This document shows, piece by piece, positions 34,161-42,238 of a stretch of DNA of 64,000 nucleotides. Numbering within the stretch: the stretch's first letter is position 1; every line of letters starts with the position of its first letter. Source of the stretch: Janibacter indicus (GTDB lineage: Bacteria > Actinomycetota > Actinomycetes > Actinomycetales > Dermatophilaceae); contig NZ_FWXN01000006.1 in assembly GCF_900176385.1 (NCBI RefSeq), positions 62,001 to 126,000 on the forward strand. The letters run 5' to 3'. The position numbers and the translations under genes were made by a program. Under the pieces are notes generated by a model. It saw only the letters and a list, made by a program, of their open reading frames with translations, was not told where the DNA came from and ran no database searches.

Positions 34161-36751
34161 CAGGACTCCTCCCCACCGTTCCACTGGACCCACTGGACGT
34201 TGCGGCCCGGGGTCTTGCGCTGGAAGTAGGCCCGGTCGATGGACCGGTGCGTCTCGCGCAGGTCGGTGCCGAGCCGGGTCAGGGTGCGCACGAGGGGCGT
34301 GCGGTTGTCGGCGAAGAGCGCGTCGAGGTCGAGCCCGGCGATCTGGTCGGCGATGGCCCGCGCCTGCGGCAGCGCGGCCTCGTCGTCGATGAGCTCGAGC
34401 CCCTCGACGAGCCGGTCGACCTGGAAGGCGACCGAGCGCGGGTTGGTCCGGTCCCGCAGGAGCAGGTCGAGGGCGGCCTGCAGCGCCGACATCCCGCCGA
34501 GGCCCGCGGTGAGCCGACGGCGATAGGTGATGACCGACTCGGCGGCGAGGAGGGCTGCCTCGGTCGTCGTGCCCTCGACGACGGGGGTGCGCTCGACGGC
34601 GATGACCGAGGCGAGCAGCCGGATCGTCTGCTGGGCGCGCTCGACGCGCTTGCCGGCGTCGGCGAAGGCCCAGGCCGGGTCGCGGATGAGGGACTCGACG
34701 CCGATGCCCGCGAGCGCGAGCAGACCCTCGATCGTCTCCATGAGCAGCTCCTGCAGGTCGTCCTGGGGGAGGGCGTGCTGCAGGGTCCGCTCGAGGCGCG
34801 ACATGACCAGCCAGGTGTCGAGCGACAGGCTCTCGCGCACGGCCTGGGCGGCGATGACGGCGCGGTGGGTGGCATAGGCGACCGACCCGACGATCCGCGG
34901 GTCGAGCGTCAGCTCGCGCAGGTGCGGCAGCGGGTCCGCCCGGCGCTCCTGCGCCTCCTCGCCGATGAACCCCGGGCGCACGGCCATGACCTCGGTGACC
35001 GCCCCGAGGATCGCGAGCATCGCGGCGTGGCCGGTCGTGCCGGGGCGGGCGGCGTGGTCGTCGACGAGGTTGTCGGCGACTCGCAGCAGGCGGGCGGCCG
35101 CTTCGGCGCGCTCGGCGTAGCGGCCCATCCAGTAGAGGTCGGCGGCGACACGGGGGGCCGGTGCGGCATAGCCGGCCGCGCTCGTGCCCTCGAGCAGGCT
35201 CGAGACGGGGAGGACCTCGCCCTCGGGGCGCGGGGTCTCGCTGTCGACGCGGACCCACACGTCCTTGCTCATCGCGCCGGTGAGGCTCGAGATCTCGCCG
35301 GAGTCGGCCCGCACCGAGACGCGGCCGAGGCCGCCGGGCATGACGGCGTAGTCCTCCTCGTCGGCGACGGCGAAGGTGCGCAGCACGACATGGCGCGGCT
35401 CGAGGCCACCGGCGGTGACGACCGGGGCGGTCGACATCGTCAACGGGTCCTGCGCGGTCCAGCGCCAGGGCTCCGCCTGGATGCGCATCGCGAGGTCGTC
35501 GCGTTCCTGTGCGCTCAGCTGCCAGCCGAAGACCGAGTTGGTCGCGCCGCTGCGCGAGGCCGGCTTGACGACGAGGCTGCCCAGCTGGGTGACGATGTGG
35601 CTCAGGTGGGTCGGGTCGCCGGCCCACCAGGTCTGGGTGGAGGCGAGGAGCAGGTCCTCGCCGAGGACCTGGCGGCAGATCTGCGGCAGGTAGGGGATGA
35701 GCGCCGGGTTCTCGAGGACGCCCGAGGAGATCGGGTTGACGACCGAGACATTGCCCAGCCGGGCGGCCTCGACGAGGCCGGGCAGGCCGAGGCGCGAGTC
35801 GCCGCGCAGGTCGAGCTGGTCGATGGCATCGCCCTCGACGCGGCGCATGATGACGTCGACCGGGGTCAGCCCGGAGGTCGTGCGCATCCAGATCCGCCCG
35901 TCGCGGCTGACGAGGTCCTCGGACTCGACGACGGGGACACCGAGCACGGTGGACTGCAGCGCCTCGTCGAAGGCCGCGTCGCTCAGGGCACCGGGGGTGA
36001 GGATGACGACGCGCGGCACGTCGTCGGTCTGCGGGGCGGCGGTGACGAGCGCCTTCTGCACCTGGAAGAAGAAGCCGCGCAGTCGGGCGAGGTCGACCTG
36101 GCGGTGCAGGTCGGGCAGGACGCGGGCGATGATCCGGCGGTTGGCCATCGCGTAGCCGGCGCCGCTCGGGGCCTGGGTGCGATCGGCGAAGACGCGCCAG
36201 GTGCCGTTGCGGTCCCGGGCGAGGTCCATCGCGGGCATGACGAGCTGGCGGGGACCGGGCAGCTGGATCCCGTCGGCCTGCGGCAGCCAGCCGTCGTGGC
36301 CGTAGACCGCCGCCCCGGGGACGACGCCGTCGCGCACCAGTCGCTGCTCGCCGGTGAGGTCGGTGAGCACGGCGTCGAGCAGTGCGGCCCGCTGGCGCAC
36401 GCCCTGCTCGAGGGTGCTCCACTCGCCGGCGCCGAAGGTCAGCGGCAGCGGGTCGAGCTCCCACTCGCGCGGCTCGGTCGGGATCTGCCGGCCCTCGGCG
36501 GTCGCGTCCTCGTCGGGGGTGATGCTCGCGCCGTAAGTGATGCCGTCGTCGGCGACGAAGCGCCGGGCCGCAGCACGGGCCGCGAGCAGCGCCGTCAGCC
36601 CGGCCCCGCCGACCTGGTCGGCGAGCGGCTCGGAGGCCTCACGGACCCCCTCGAGCGTCACGAGCTCGTCGACGCCCTCGCTGCTCGTGACGACCTCGCG
36701 GTAGTCGTCGATCAGGCCGGAGGAGGTCTCTGCGCTGGCCGCTGCGGACAT
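34157..36751 (-). CDS. fused circularly permuted ATP-grasp / alpha-E protein
   Basis: An 864-residue two-domain protein. Residues about 1-500 are the circularly permuted ATP-grasp domain (DUF404/407-type), with YGHDGWLPQADGIQLPGPRQ, DRTQAPSGAGYAMANRRI, VVILTPGALSDAAFDEA, DVIMRRVEGDAIDQLDL and VVKPASRSGATNSVFG. Residues about 520-864 are the helical alpha-E (DUF403) domain, starting RVAADLYWMGRYAERAEAAARLLR. In many genomes these are separate adjacent genes; here they are one polypeptide, first in the five-gene chain. The product is thought to be a peptide amidoligase; the substrate is unknown. Confidence 0.9.
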   Translation of the reverse strand: MSAAASAETSSGLIDDYREVVTSSEGVDELVTLEGVREASEPLADQVGGAGLTALLAARAAARRFVADDGITYGASITPDEDATAEGRQIPTEPREWELDPLPLTFGAGEWSTLEQGVRQRAALLDAVLTDLTGEQRLVRDGVVPGAAVYGHDGWLPQADGIQLPGPRQLVMPAMDLARDRNGTWRVFADRTQAPSGAGYAMANRRIIARVLPDLHRQVDLARLRGFFFQVQKALVTAAPQTDDVPRVVILTPGALSDAAFDEALQSTVLGVPVVESEDLVSRDGRIWMRTTSGLTPVDVIMRRVEGDAIDQLDLRGDSRLGLPGLVEAARLGNVSVVNPISSGVLENPALIPYLPQICRQVLGEDLLLASTQTWWAGDPTHLSHIVTQLGSLVVKPASRSGATNSVFGWQLSAQERDDLAMRIQAEPWRWTAQDPLTMSTAPVVTAGGLEPRHVVLRTFAVADEEDYAVMPGGLGRVSVRADSGEISSLTGAMSKDVWVRVDSETPRPEGEVLPVSSLLEGTSAAGYAAPAPRVAADLYWMGRYAERAEAAARLLRVADNLVDDHAARPGTTGHAAMLAILGAVTEVMAVRPGFIGEEAQERRADPLPHLRELTLDPRIVGSVAYATHRAVIAAQAVRESLSLDTWLVMSRLERTLQHALPQDDLQELLMETIEGLLALAGIGVESLIRDPAWAFADAGKRVERAQQTIRLLASVIAVERTPVVEGTTTEAALLAAESVITYRRRLTAGLGGMSALQAALDLLLRDRTNPRSVAFQVDRLVEGLELIDDEAALPQARAIADQIAGLDLDALFADNRTPLVRTLTRLGTDLRETHRSIDRAYFQRKTPGRNVQWVQWNGGEESW

Positions 36752-36805
36752 GTGGCGACACTAACGCGGTTGGGTGGGCGGGCCCGAACCTCATCCGCCC
36801 CACGA

Positions 36806-36869
36806 TTCTCGGGTCACCCGAGAAACTGCCCCTTCGCAAGAGTTTCAAACCCTTGCGGAGGGGCAGTTT
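36806..36869. terminator. pair of hairpins upstream of the ATP-grasp gene
   Basis: TTCTCGGG-TCA-CCCGAGAA (36806-36824) is an 8-bp perfect stem. Directly beside it, 36823-36845 and 36847-36869 form a 23-bp stem with two mismatches and a one-base turn (AAACTGCCCC arms). They lie downstream of the broken phosphatase gene and upstream of the ATP-grasp start, so they may end the former and separate it from the latter. One T-run (GTTTG) follows the arm. Confidence 0.55.
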
Positions 36870-36897
36870 GTCTTGCTGAGTTGGCGCGAAGGGGGGG

Positions 36898-37242
36898 TCA
36901 GCCCCGGCCGTGCCCCCGCCCCACGGTCGTGTCGACCCACACCAGCCGGTGGTCGCTCGTCGGGAAGGGGTAGCTGCCGGTGAGTCGGTGCAGCGGGCTG
37001 TCGCTCGTGGGCCAGAAGACCCGCGCGTCCCGGATCGGCAGGTCGCTGCTCGGCAGGACGTAGTCGGCGCGGATGTTGCCCGGCGGCTCGGCGAAGTCGG
37101 CGGTGTCCTCCGCCGGGTCGCCGACGTGCTCGTCGTTGATCCCGCCCTGCTGCTCGCTCGCCTCGACGGCACCGCGGCTCGTCGGCGTCTTCGAGGTGTT
37201 GACCCGCGGGTGGTCGAGCAGCTGGTGGATCGCGTTGATGCT
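36898..37242 (-). pseudogene. 3' part of a split endonuclease/exonuclease/phosphatase gene
   Basis: These 115 codons (with stop) encode the C-terminal part of a secreted endonuclease/exonuclease/phosphatase-fold protein: SINAIHQLLDHPRVN, then IRADYVLPSSDLPIRDARVFWP and TSDHRLVWVD, the last holding the catalytic Asp-His pair of the fold. The 5' part is at 38661-39518. Removing 37243-38660 joins both parts in frame as GDS-INAI into one 400-residue protein. Confidence 0.88.
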
Positions 37243-37262
37243 CCTATAGATCGTCAAGTCGA

Positions 37263-38408
37263 TCAGGCCGCGATTTCGAGCTCTCCATTAACGGGCTTGG
37301 CGATGGCGTCCGGGGCCAGCAGCAGGCGGAAGAGCTCGCGAGCGAAGTACCGCTTCAGGCACCGGATGATCTCCCGCTTCGACATGCCCTCGGCGGTGCG
37401 ACGGGCCACGTAGTCGATCGTCGGCTGATGCCAGCGCATGCGCACGATGACCACGCGATACAGCGCGGCGTTGGCCTGCCGGTTCCCGCCGCGGTACAGA
37501 CGGTGCCGGCTGTTGGTCTTGCCGGATCCAGCCGGGATCGGGCACGCGCCACACATCTTGGCAAACGCTGCCTCGGACTTGATCCGGTTGGCGTTGTCGC
37601 CGGCGGTGATCAGCATCTGTGCCGCAGTGTCGTAGCCGACGCCGACGGCCTCGACGAGCTGGGGCGCAGCGGCCGCAGTGAGTGCCTTCAGTGATGCGGC
37701 GTGAGCCTTGGCCTCCTCGTGCAGCGCCAGCCAACGCTTCGCCATCGAGGACAGCACGTGTCGCATCGCCACATCCGGGTCGCCCGGCACAACAACGGCA
37801 GGTGCGCCACGGCGCACGGGCGGCAGTGGAGTCGGACCCTCCAGCGCCGCGCACGCGAGGATCAGCTTGTGGTCGGTGAGCGTCTCCAGCTCCGCCCGCA
37901 ACGCCTCGCTCCCGGTCGCGAGGGTCGCCTTGAGCGTGATCATCGCGGTTGTCCGCGCTTGAACGGCACCGTCGTAGGCGATCTTGACCAGCCTGATCGT
38001 TTCGACCGCGCCGTCGGCGGTCTTGGGTGTCGACAGCCCGTGCCCAGCCAGTAGCTGGCGTGCAGCGTGCTCGGCATCGATGGTGTCGTTCTTCCCTGCG
38101 AGTCGACGTTCCGCGGCCCGTGCTGGGCGGGCGATCTCGTGGACGTCGTGACCGTGGTTGCGCAGGTAGCGCGCCAAGCCGACCCCGTAGGAGCCGGTGC
38201 CCTCGACGCCGAACCCGATCAGCCGACCGGCCGACCCGACGAAGGCCAGACAGAAGGCGAGGAGCTCCTCAAACCCGGCGATGGTGGTGGGCACGACGAT
38301 GTCGCCGAGCCGGCCGCCAAAGCCGTCGATCGCGACCGCTACGTGGTTGTCCTTGTGGGTGTCGACGCCGACGATGACATCGTCACGCCGAAGCTGCATG
38401 CTGGGCAT
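37263..38408 (-). CDS. IS110 family transposase (DEDD recombinase)
   Basis: A 381-residue RNA-guided recombinase, apparently intact. The N-terminal RuvC-like domain has IVGVDTHKDNHVAVA, FGVEGTGSYG and KNDTIDAEHAARQ, giving the D-E-D-D residues. The C-terminal Transposase_20 domain has MCGACPIPAGSGKTNSRHRL followed by GGNRQANAAL, where the catalytic serine is found. The ATG at 38408 is chosen; a GTG at 38432 would add eight residues. The gene is encoded on the same strand as the gene it interrupts. Confidence 0.92.
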   Translation of the reverse strand: MPSMQLRRDDVIVGVDTHKDNHVAVAIDGFGGRLGDIVVPTTIAGFEELLAFCLAFVGSAGRLIGFGVEGTGSYGVGLARYLRNHGHDVHEIARPARAAERRLAGKNDTIDAEHAARQLLAGHGLSTPKTADGAVETIRLVKIAYDGAVQARTTAMITLKATLATGSEALRAELETLTDHKLILACAALEGPTPLPPVRRGAPAVVVPGDPDVAMRHVLSSMAKRWLALHEEAKAHAASLKALTAAAAPQLVEAVGVGYDTAAQMLITAGDNANRIKSEAAFAKMCGACPIPAGSGKTNSRHRLYRGGNRQANAALYRVVIVRMRWHQPTIDYVARRTAEGMSKREIIRCLKRYFARELFRLLLAPDAIAKPVNGELEIAA

Positions 38409-38477
38409 CGGGCTGTGGATCCTCTCTCGCACTTTCCGGGCGGGCTGTCCATGGCTCAGCTGGCCGGAGTGGGCGGA

Positions 38478-38640
38478 CAGGACTGCGATGAGGCCCTGGT
38501 CGAGTCAGGCTCCTATCAGGTCACTGCCCACCCGGCCAGCAGCCTGGTGAACGCCACCACCCGGGGCCGACACGTCAACGCGAGGGCACCCGCAGGGCCG
38601 GTCATAAGCAAGGGTCAGACCCCAGGTGGTGGCGCAGTCA
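38478..38640 (-). ncRNA. predicted IS110 bridge RNA
   Basis: The long non-coding end contains three segments that match what bridge-RNA guides must match. On the plus strand, GCTCCTAT at 38509-38516 is identical to the junction of the short end (37240-37247). GACTGCGA at 38481-38488 is the complement of TCGCAGTC at the long end (38647-38654). TCAACGCGA at 38575-38583 is the inverse of the host flank at 37230-37238. The first two, 20 bases apart, would be the two donor guides and the third the right target guide. The left target guide was not found and the RNA ends are approximate. Confidence 0.62.
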
Positions 38641-38660
38641 CGATGCTCGCAGTCGGTGCT

Positions 38661-39518
38661 GTCGCCGTCGTCGGGGTCGGCGTTCTGGTCGCCGGCGATG
38701 ACGAAGCTGGCCCCCCGCGGGAGGCCACCTCGCCTCCCTTCGTCGTCGCGGATCCAGCGCGCGTCACGACCGCCGCTCACGTAGTCGGCCCAGAGGCGGA
38801 TCTCGTCGGCGTTGCGCCGGCCGTTGCGGTCCTCGGGACCGTCGAAGGTGGGCGGCGTCGGGTGGCTGGCGAGGAGGTGGACGGTCTGGCGACCGATGCG
38901 GATCGGCAGGTCCCAGTGGCTCTTGCTGCTCAGCCGCAGGTCGCGCTGCTCGGCAGGCGAGTAGTAGTCGGTGGGCATGCGGTTGCCGGGCATCGACTGC
39001 CACGTCAGCTGCTGGAAGGTGCGCACCTTGCGCGTGTCGATCGGGTACTTGCTGTAGACGACCATGCCGTACTGCCCGGGGAAGAGCCCGAAGCCGTAGG
39101 CGTCGTCGCCGCCACCGACGATCCCGTCGTTGTTGAGGTCGTGGCCGCTCGGCACGCCCGTGTTGCTCGGCGCGATGTAGTGGTACGGGTAGTCCACGGG
39201 GTCGGCGCCTCGCTGGCCGACGGCCAGGTAGTTGTCGCGGAAGAGGCGAGCGGCCTTGCGGGAGTAGTCGAACTCGTTGACCAGCACGACATCGGGGTCG
39301 ACCCGCTGGATCGTCTCGGCGACATTGCGCGCCTGCTCGTTGTCCCCCGTCGAGAGGTCCTGCTCGAGCTGGCCCTCGGTGGCCCGGTTGAGCGAGGCGT
39401 TGAAGGTCGCGAAGCGCACCTCCTCGGGTCCGGGGCGGGCGGCGGCCGGCGCGGCCAGGGTCAGGGCGAGGGCAGCGGCTCCGGCGAGCGCGCCGGCCGT
39501 GCGGATGCGTGGCGTCAT
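38661..39518 (-). pseudogene. 5' part of a split endonuclease/exonuclease/phosphatase gene
   Basis: These 286 codons encode a signal peptide (residues about 1-28, ending AAPAAA), then VRFATFNASLNRATEGQLEQ, PDVVLVNEFDYS (metal-binding Glu), YGMVVYSKYPI, LLASHPTPPTFDGPEDRNG and FVIAGDQNADPDDGDS, the core of the endonuclease/exonuclease/phosphatase fold in secreted hydrolases. The ATG is at 39518. The IS110 element follows the aspartate/serine of GDS; the broken ORF would add about 50 unrelated residues read from the element. Confidence 0.88.
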
Positions 39519-39581
39519 AGACCCGACGCTAGGACCGAAGGGAGAACACCGCCTGTCGTGCACACGAACACCTCCCTCCCC

Positions 39582-39741
39582 CACGTTGGTCGAGACCCAC
39601 TCCCACGCTGGTCGAGGTGCGAGGCCGCCCGCGGCCGAGCCTCGAGACCCCGTGACACCACGCTGGTCTGGGTCCCACGCTCCGTGTGGGCGGTGCGAGG
39701 CCGCCCACACGTTGGTCGAGGTGCGAGGCCGCCCACACGTC
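39582..39741. repeat. cluster of GGTCTCGAGGCT interspersed repeats
   Basis: Several head-to-tail and inverted units: GTTGGTCGAG, then GCTGGTCGAGGTGCGAGGCC, GCCCGCGGCCGAGCCTCGAGACC and two copies of GGTGCGAGGCCGCCCACACG. Read on the minus strand the main unit matches those at 22783, 41283 and 46402. Stems form between GGCCGC-type arms. The cluster abuts the 5' end of a truncated MFS gene, so repeats and gene decay coincide here. Confidence 0.75.
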
Positions 39742-39742
39742 G

Positions 39743-40063
39743 CGCACCTGCTCGCCTACACCGGCCACGGCATGCAGGGCCCTGCCTACAGCGCGCTGCT
39801 GCACCGCGAGGCGACCTCGACCAACCGTGCGACCGTGCTCTCACTGGCGTCGATGTGCGCCTTCGGCTCGACCGCCATCACCCTGCGCGCTCGCGGGCCT
39901 GCTCGCCGACGCGACCTCGACCCCCATGGCCATGGCGGCTGCGGGAGTCTTCGGTCTCGGCGGCGTCTGGTGCCTGCTGCCGGCCCTGCGCGCCGAACGT
40001 CGCCGCCCTTCGCTCGCTGAGGCCGCTCCTGCCGGCCGAGCCGAGGTGCCCACGACCGAATAA
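39743..40063 (+). pseudogene. remnant of an MFS transporter gene (3' end, frameshifted)
   Basis: Two frames together read as the end of a major-facilitator protein: HLLAYTGHGMQGPAYSALLH and NRATVLSLASMCAFGSTAIT in the first, then LAGLLADATSTPMAMAAAGV and FGLGGVWCLLPALRAERR in the second, with a stop at 40061. The frame changes near 39890. The 5' two thirds are missing and replaced by the repeat cluster. The last two helices and basic tail are recognisable. Confidence 0.7.
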
Positions 40064-40106
40064 GCGGACCCGGATACCTCGACCCGCCAGCAGCGGCGCC
40101 AGGGCC

Positions 40107-41270
40107 TCACAGGGTCCGCGAGATCAGCTCCTTCATGATCTCGTTGGTCCCGCCGTAGATCTTCTGCACGCGCGCGCCGGCGTAGAGCCGCGCGATGGGG
40201 TACTCGAGCACGTAGCCGTAGCCGCCGAAGAGCTGAAGGCAGCGGTCGATGACCTCGCACTGGACGTCCGTCGTCCAGTACTTCGCCCGCGAGGCGGTGG
40301 CGGCGTCGAGCTTGCCGTCGACGTGCAGGGCGACGCAGTGGTCGAGGAAGGTCCGCGCCGCCATGACGTCGGTGGAGACCTCGGCGAGGGTGAATCGCGT
40401 GTTCTGGAAGGCGCTGATCGGCTTGCCGAAGGCGGTGCGCTCCTTGGTGTACGCCACCGCGAGGTCCACGGCGAGCTCGGCGGAGGCCACCGCGCCGACG
40501 GCGATCGCCAGCCGCTCCTGCGGCAGCTGCATCATCAGCTGGTAGAAGCCCTGCCCCTCCTCCTCACCGAGCAGGTTGGCCACGGGCACCCGCATGTCGG
40601 TGAAGGCCAGCTCACGGGTGTCCTGACCGTGCTGGCCGACCTTCTGCAGCACCCGACCGCGCTCGAATCCTTCGAGACCGTCGACCTCGGCCACGATGAG
40701 CGAGATCCCTTGTGCCCCTTCGCCGCCGGTGCGCGCGACGATCACGACGAGACCGGCGTGCGAGGAGTTGGTGATGAAGGTCTTCGACCCGTTGATGACG
40801 TAGTGGTCGCCCTCGCGCTTGGCGGTCGTCGTGATGTTCTGCAGGTCCGACCCGGTGCCCGGCTCGGTCATCGCGATGGCACCGATGAGCTCGCCGGAGG
40901 CCATGCGCGGCAGCCACTTCTGCTTCTGCTCCTCGGACCCGTAGGCGAGCAGGTAGTGGGCGACGATCGAGGAGTGCACGGAGTAGCCGAGCGCGTCGTC
41001 GCCGGCCCGCCCCTGCTCCCACATCACGGCCGCCTCGTGGGCGAAGCTGCCGCCACCGCCGCCGTACTCCTCGGGGATCGAGATGCACAGCAGGCCCGCG
41101 GCGCCCGCGGCCAGCCAGGTCTCCTTGTCGACCTGGTGCTGCTCGGCGAAGCGCTCCGCGTGCGGCGTCACCTCCCGTTCGAAGAAGGTGCGGGCGAGGG
41201 TGAGCACGTCGGCCACCTCGTCCTGCATCCACGGGGAGACATAGGGCTGGGGCATGAGGATCTCGGGCAT
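40107..41270 (-). CDS. acyl-CoA dehydrogenase, long-chain/isovaleryl type
   Basis: A 387-residue FAD enzyme that introduces the alpha-beta double bond in acyl-CoA. AIAMTEPGTGSDLQNI and ITNSSHAGL bind FAD/substrate, RTAFGKPISAFQNTRF and LFGGYGYVLEYPIARLYAGARV are family signatures. At the C-terminal site used by medium-chain enzymes the sequence is IYGGTNEI with no Glu; the base is more likely the Glu in LPQERLAIAV, as in the long-chain and isovaleryl branch. The ATG at 41270 follows a repeat, 125 bases from the CoA-transferase gene end. Confidence 0.92.
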   Translation of the reverse strand: MPEILMPQPYVSPWMQDEVADVLTLARTFFEREVTPHAERFAEQHQVDKETWLAAGAAGLLCISIPEEYGGGGGSFAHEAAVMWEQGRAGDDALGYSVHSSIVAHYLLAYGSEEQKQKWLPRMASGELIGAIAMTEPGTGSDLQNITTTAKREGDHYVINGSKTFITNSSHAGLVVIVARTGGEGAQGISLIVAEVDGLEGFERGRVLQKVGQHGQDTRELAFTDMRVPVANLLGEEEGQGFYQLMMQLPQERLAIAVGAVASAELAVDLAVAYTKERTAFGKPISAFQNTRFTLAEVSTDVMAARTFLDHCVALHVDGKLDAATASRAKYWTTDVQCEVIDRCLQLFGGYGYVLEYPIARLYAGARVQKIYGGTNEIMKELISRTL

Positions 41271-41282
41271 CGTTGCCTCTCT

Positions 41283-41390
41283 CTCACGCTGGCTGAGGTG
41301 CAAGGAGCTCTGCGACGAGCCTCGAAGCCCGGCTCGGTCTCGAGGCTCGGCCGCGGGCGGCCTTTGCACCTCGACCAACGTTGGTCGGGG
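41283..41390. repeat. GGTCTCGAGGCT interspersed repeat, inverted pair
   Basis: Two units face each other: GCTGAGGTGCAAGG...GAGCCTCGAAGCC and GGTCTCGAGGCTCGG...CCTTTGCACCTCGACCA, able to form one long imperfect hairpin. It lies in the gap between the acyl-CoA dehydrogenase start and the end of the CoA-transferase gene, where it could affect the shared transcript. Confidence 0.75.
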
Positions 41391-41394
41391 TCGG

Positions 41395-42237
41395 TCAGCT
41401 GGAGCGAAGGGGGGCGAGCGGCACGTCGTGCTCCGCAGCCCATGTGGCCCACTCGTCGGCCGTGCGGGTGGCGAAGACCTCCGCCAGCCGCTCCGTGGTC
41501 AGCTCCTCGGGCGCGATCCCGAGCGCCTCGACGACCCGCGCGGTGAAGTGCGGCTCGAGCGCGGCGAGCGCGATCGGTCGGTCGGCGGTGTCGTAGACGG
41601 CGTAGACCGGCAGGCCGCCGCCGAGCAGGGCACCGGGTGTGGTGAGCCCGTGCAGGAGCGGCCCGGCGATCGTCTGCGACACGTCCGACAGGGCCACCTC
41701 GCGGCGTACCCCTTCACCCGTGCGGGCCCGGGCCACGAGCGCGGCCGCAGCCTCCGCCGCCGCCCGCTCCGACCCGGCGAGGTCGACGACGAGGGTGGTG
41801 GGCATCCTCCCTTCGCCGAGCAGTCCGGTCACAGCCTGGTAGGTGAGGTCGTGACCGGGGGTCTCCGCGTCGTCGCCGGGGTGGCCGACGATGTCGACCT
41901 GGCAGACCTGCGGGTGCCGGCCATGCACGGACTCGAAGTCGAGCCCGAGCCGGCGCAGCGCCGACGGCCGCGAGCTCGTGACGAAGACGTCTGCGGCAGC
42001 GAGGAGCTCGTCGACCTCGGCCCGACCGGCGTCGGACTTCAGGTCGACCCGGCGCACCTCCTGACCGACGTGCAGCTCGTCGTAGTAGTCCCTCGCGAAC
42101 TGCTCCATCGGGTCACCGCCCGGGGGCAGGACCGTCACGACGCTCGCCCCCTGCCCGGCCAGCCGCGCGACGGCGGCCGGCCCGGGCAGGTTGATGGCGA
42201 TCGAGACGACGCGGACGCCGGTCAGGGGCCCGGACAC
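41395..42237 (-). CDS. CoA transferase family III (CaiB/BaiF) protein
   Basis: A 280-residue protein of the formyl-CoA transferase/alpha-methylacyl-CoA racemase family. It begins LTGVRVVSIAINLPGPAAVARLAGQGA and continues with RRVDLKSDAGRAEVDELLAAADVFV, DVFVTSSRPSALRRLGLDFE and a dense set of Ala-rich helices. It is shorter than the usual 360-400 residues and lacks a clear catalytic Asp context after residue 130, so activity is uncertain. GTG start one base after the fadB stop, in the same operon. Confidence 0.8.
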   Translation of the reverse strand: MSGPLTGVRVVSIAINLPGPAAVARLAGQGASVVTVLPPGGDPMEQFARDYYDELHVGQEVRRVDLKSDAGRAEVDELLAAADVFVTSSRPSALRRLGLDFESVHGRHPQVCQVDIVGHPGDDAETPGHDLTYQAVTGLLGEGRMPTTLVVDLAGSERAAAEAAAALVARARTGEGVRREVALSDVSQTIAGPLLHGLTTPGALLGGGLPVYAVYDTADRPIALAALEPHFTARVVEALGIAPEELTTERLAEVFATRTADEWATWAAEHDVPLAPLRSS

Positions 42238-42238
42238 G

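Larger units (their letters stand above)
37243..38660 (-). mobile_element. IS110-family insertion sequence, 1.42 kb
   Basis: The element carries one transposase gene and has no terminal inverted repeats. Its limits are set by the host gene: the 4 bases AGCA (minus strand) occur at both junctions (37239-37242 and 38657-38660), and deleting one copy plus the interior restores an intact 400-residue ORF. It has a short end (20 bases) downstream of the transposase and a long non-coding end of about 225-250 bases upstream, the layout of the IS110 group, in which that long end encodes the bridge RNA. Confidence 0.88.

Noticed and set aside
33075-36464. long minus-strand frame fusing to the transglutaminase gene
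   Set aside because: Upstream of 34160 it is the wrong frame of the ATP-grasp gene and Arg/Ala/Pro-rich.
37240-38516. 8-bp direct repeat GCTCCTAT as target-site duplication of the IS element
   Set aside because: The distance to the restored host frame is wrong; the inner copy is better explained as a donor guide in the bridge RNA.
39582-41390. CRISPR-like array
   Set aside because: The repeats vary in length and orientation, have no regular spacers, and no cas genes are near.
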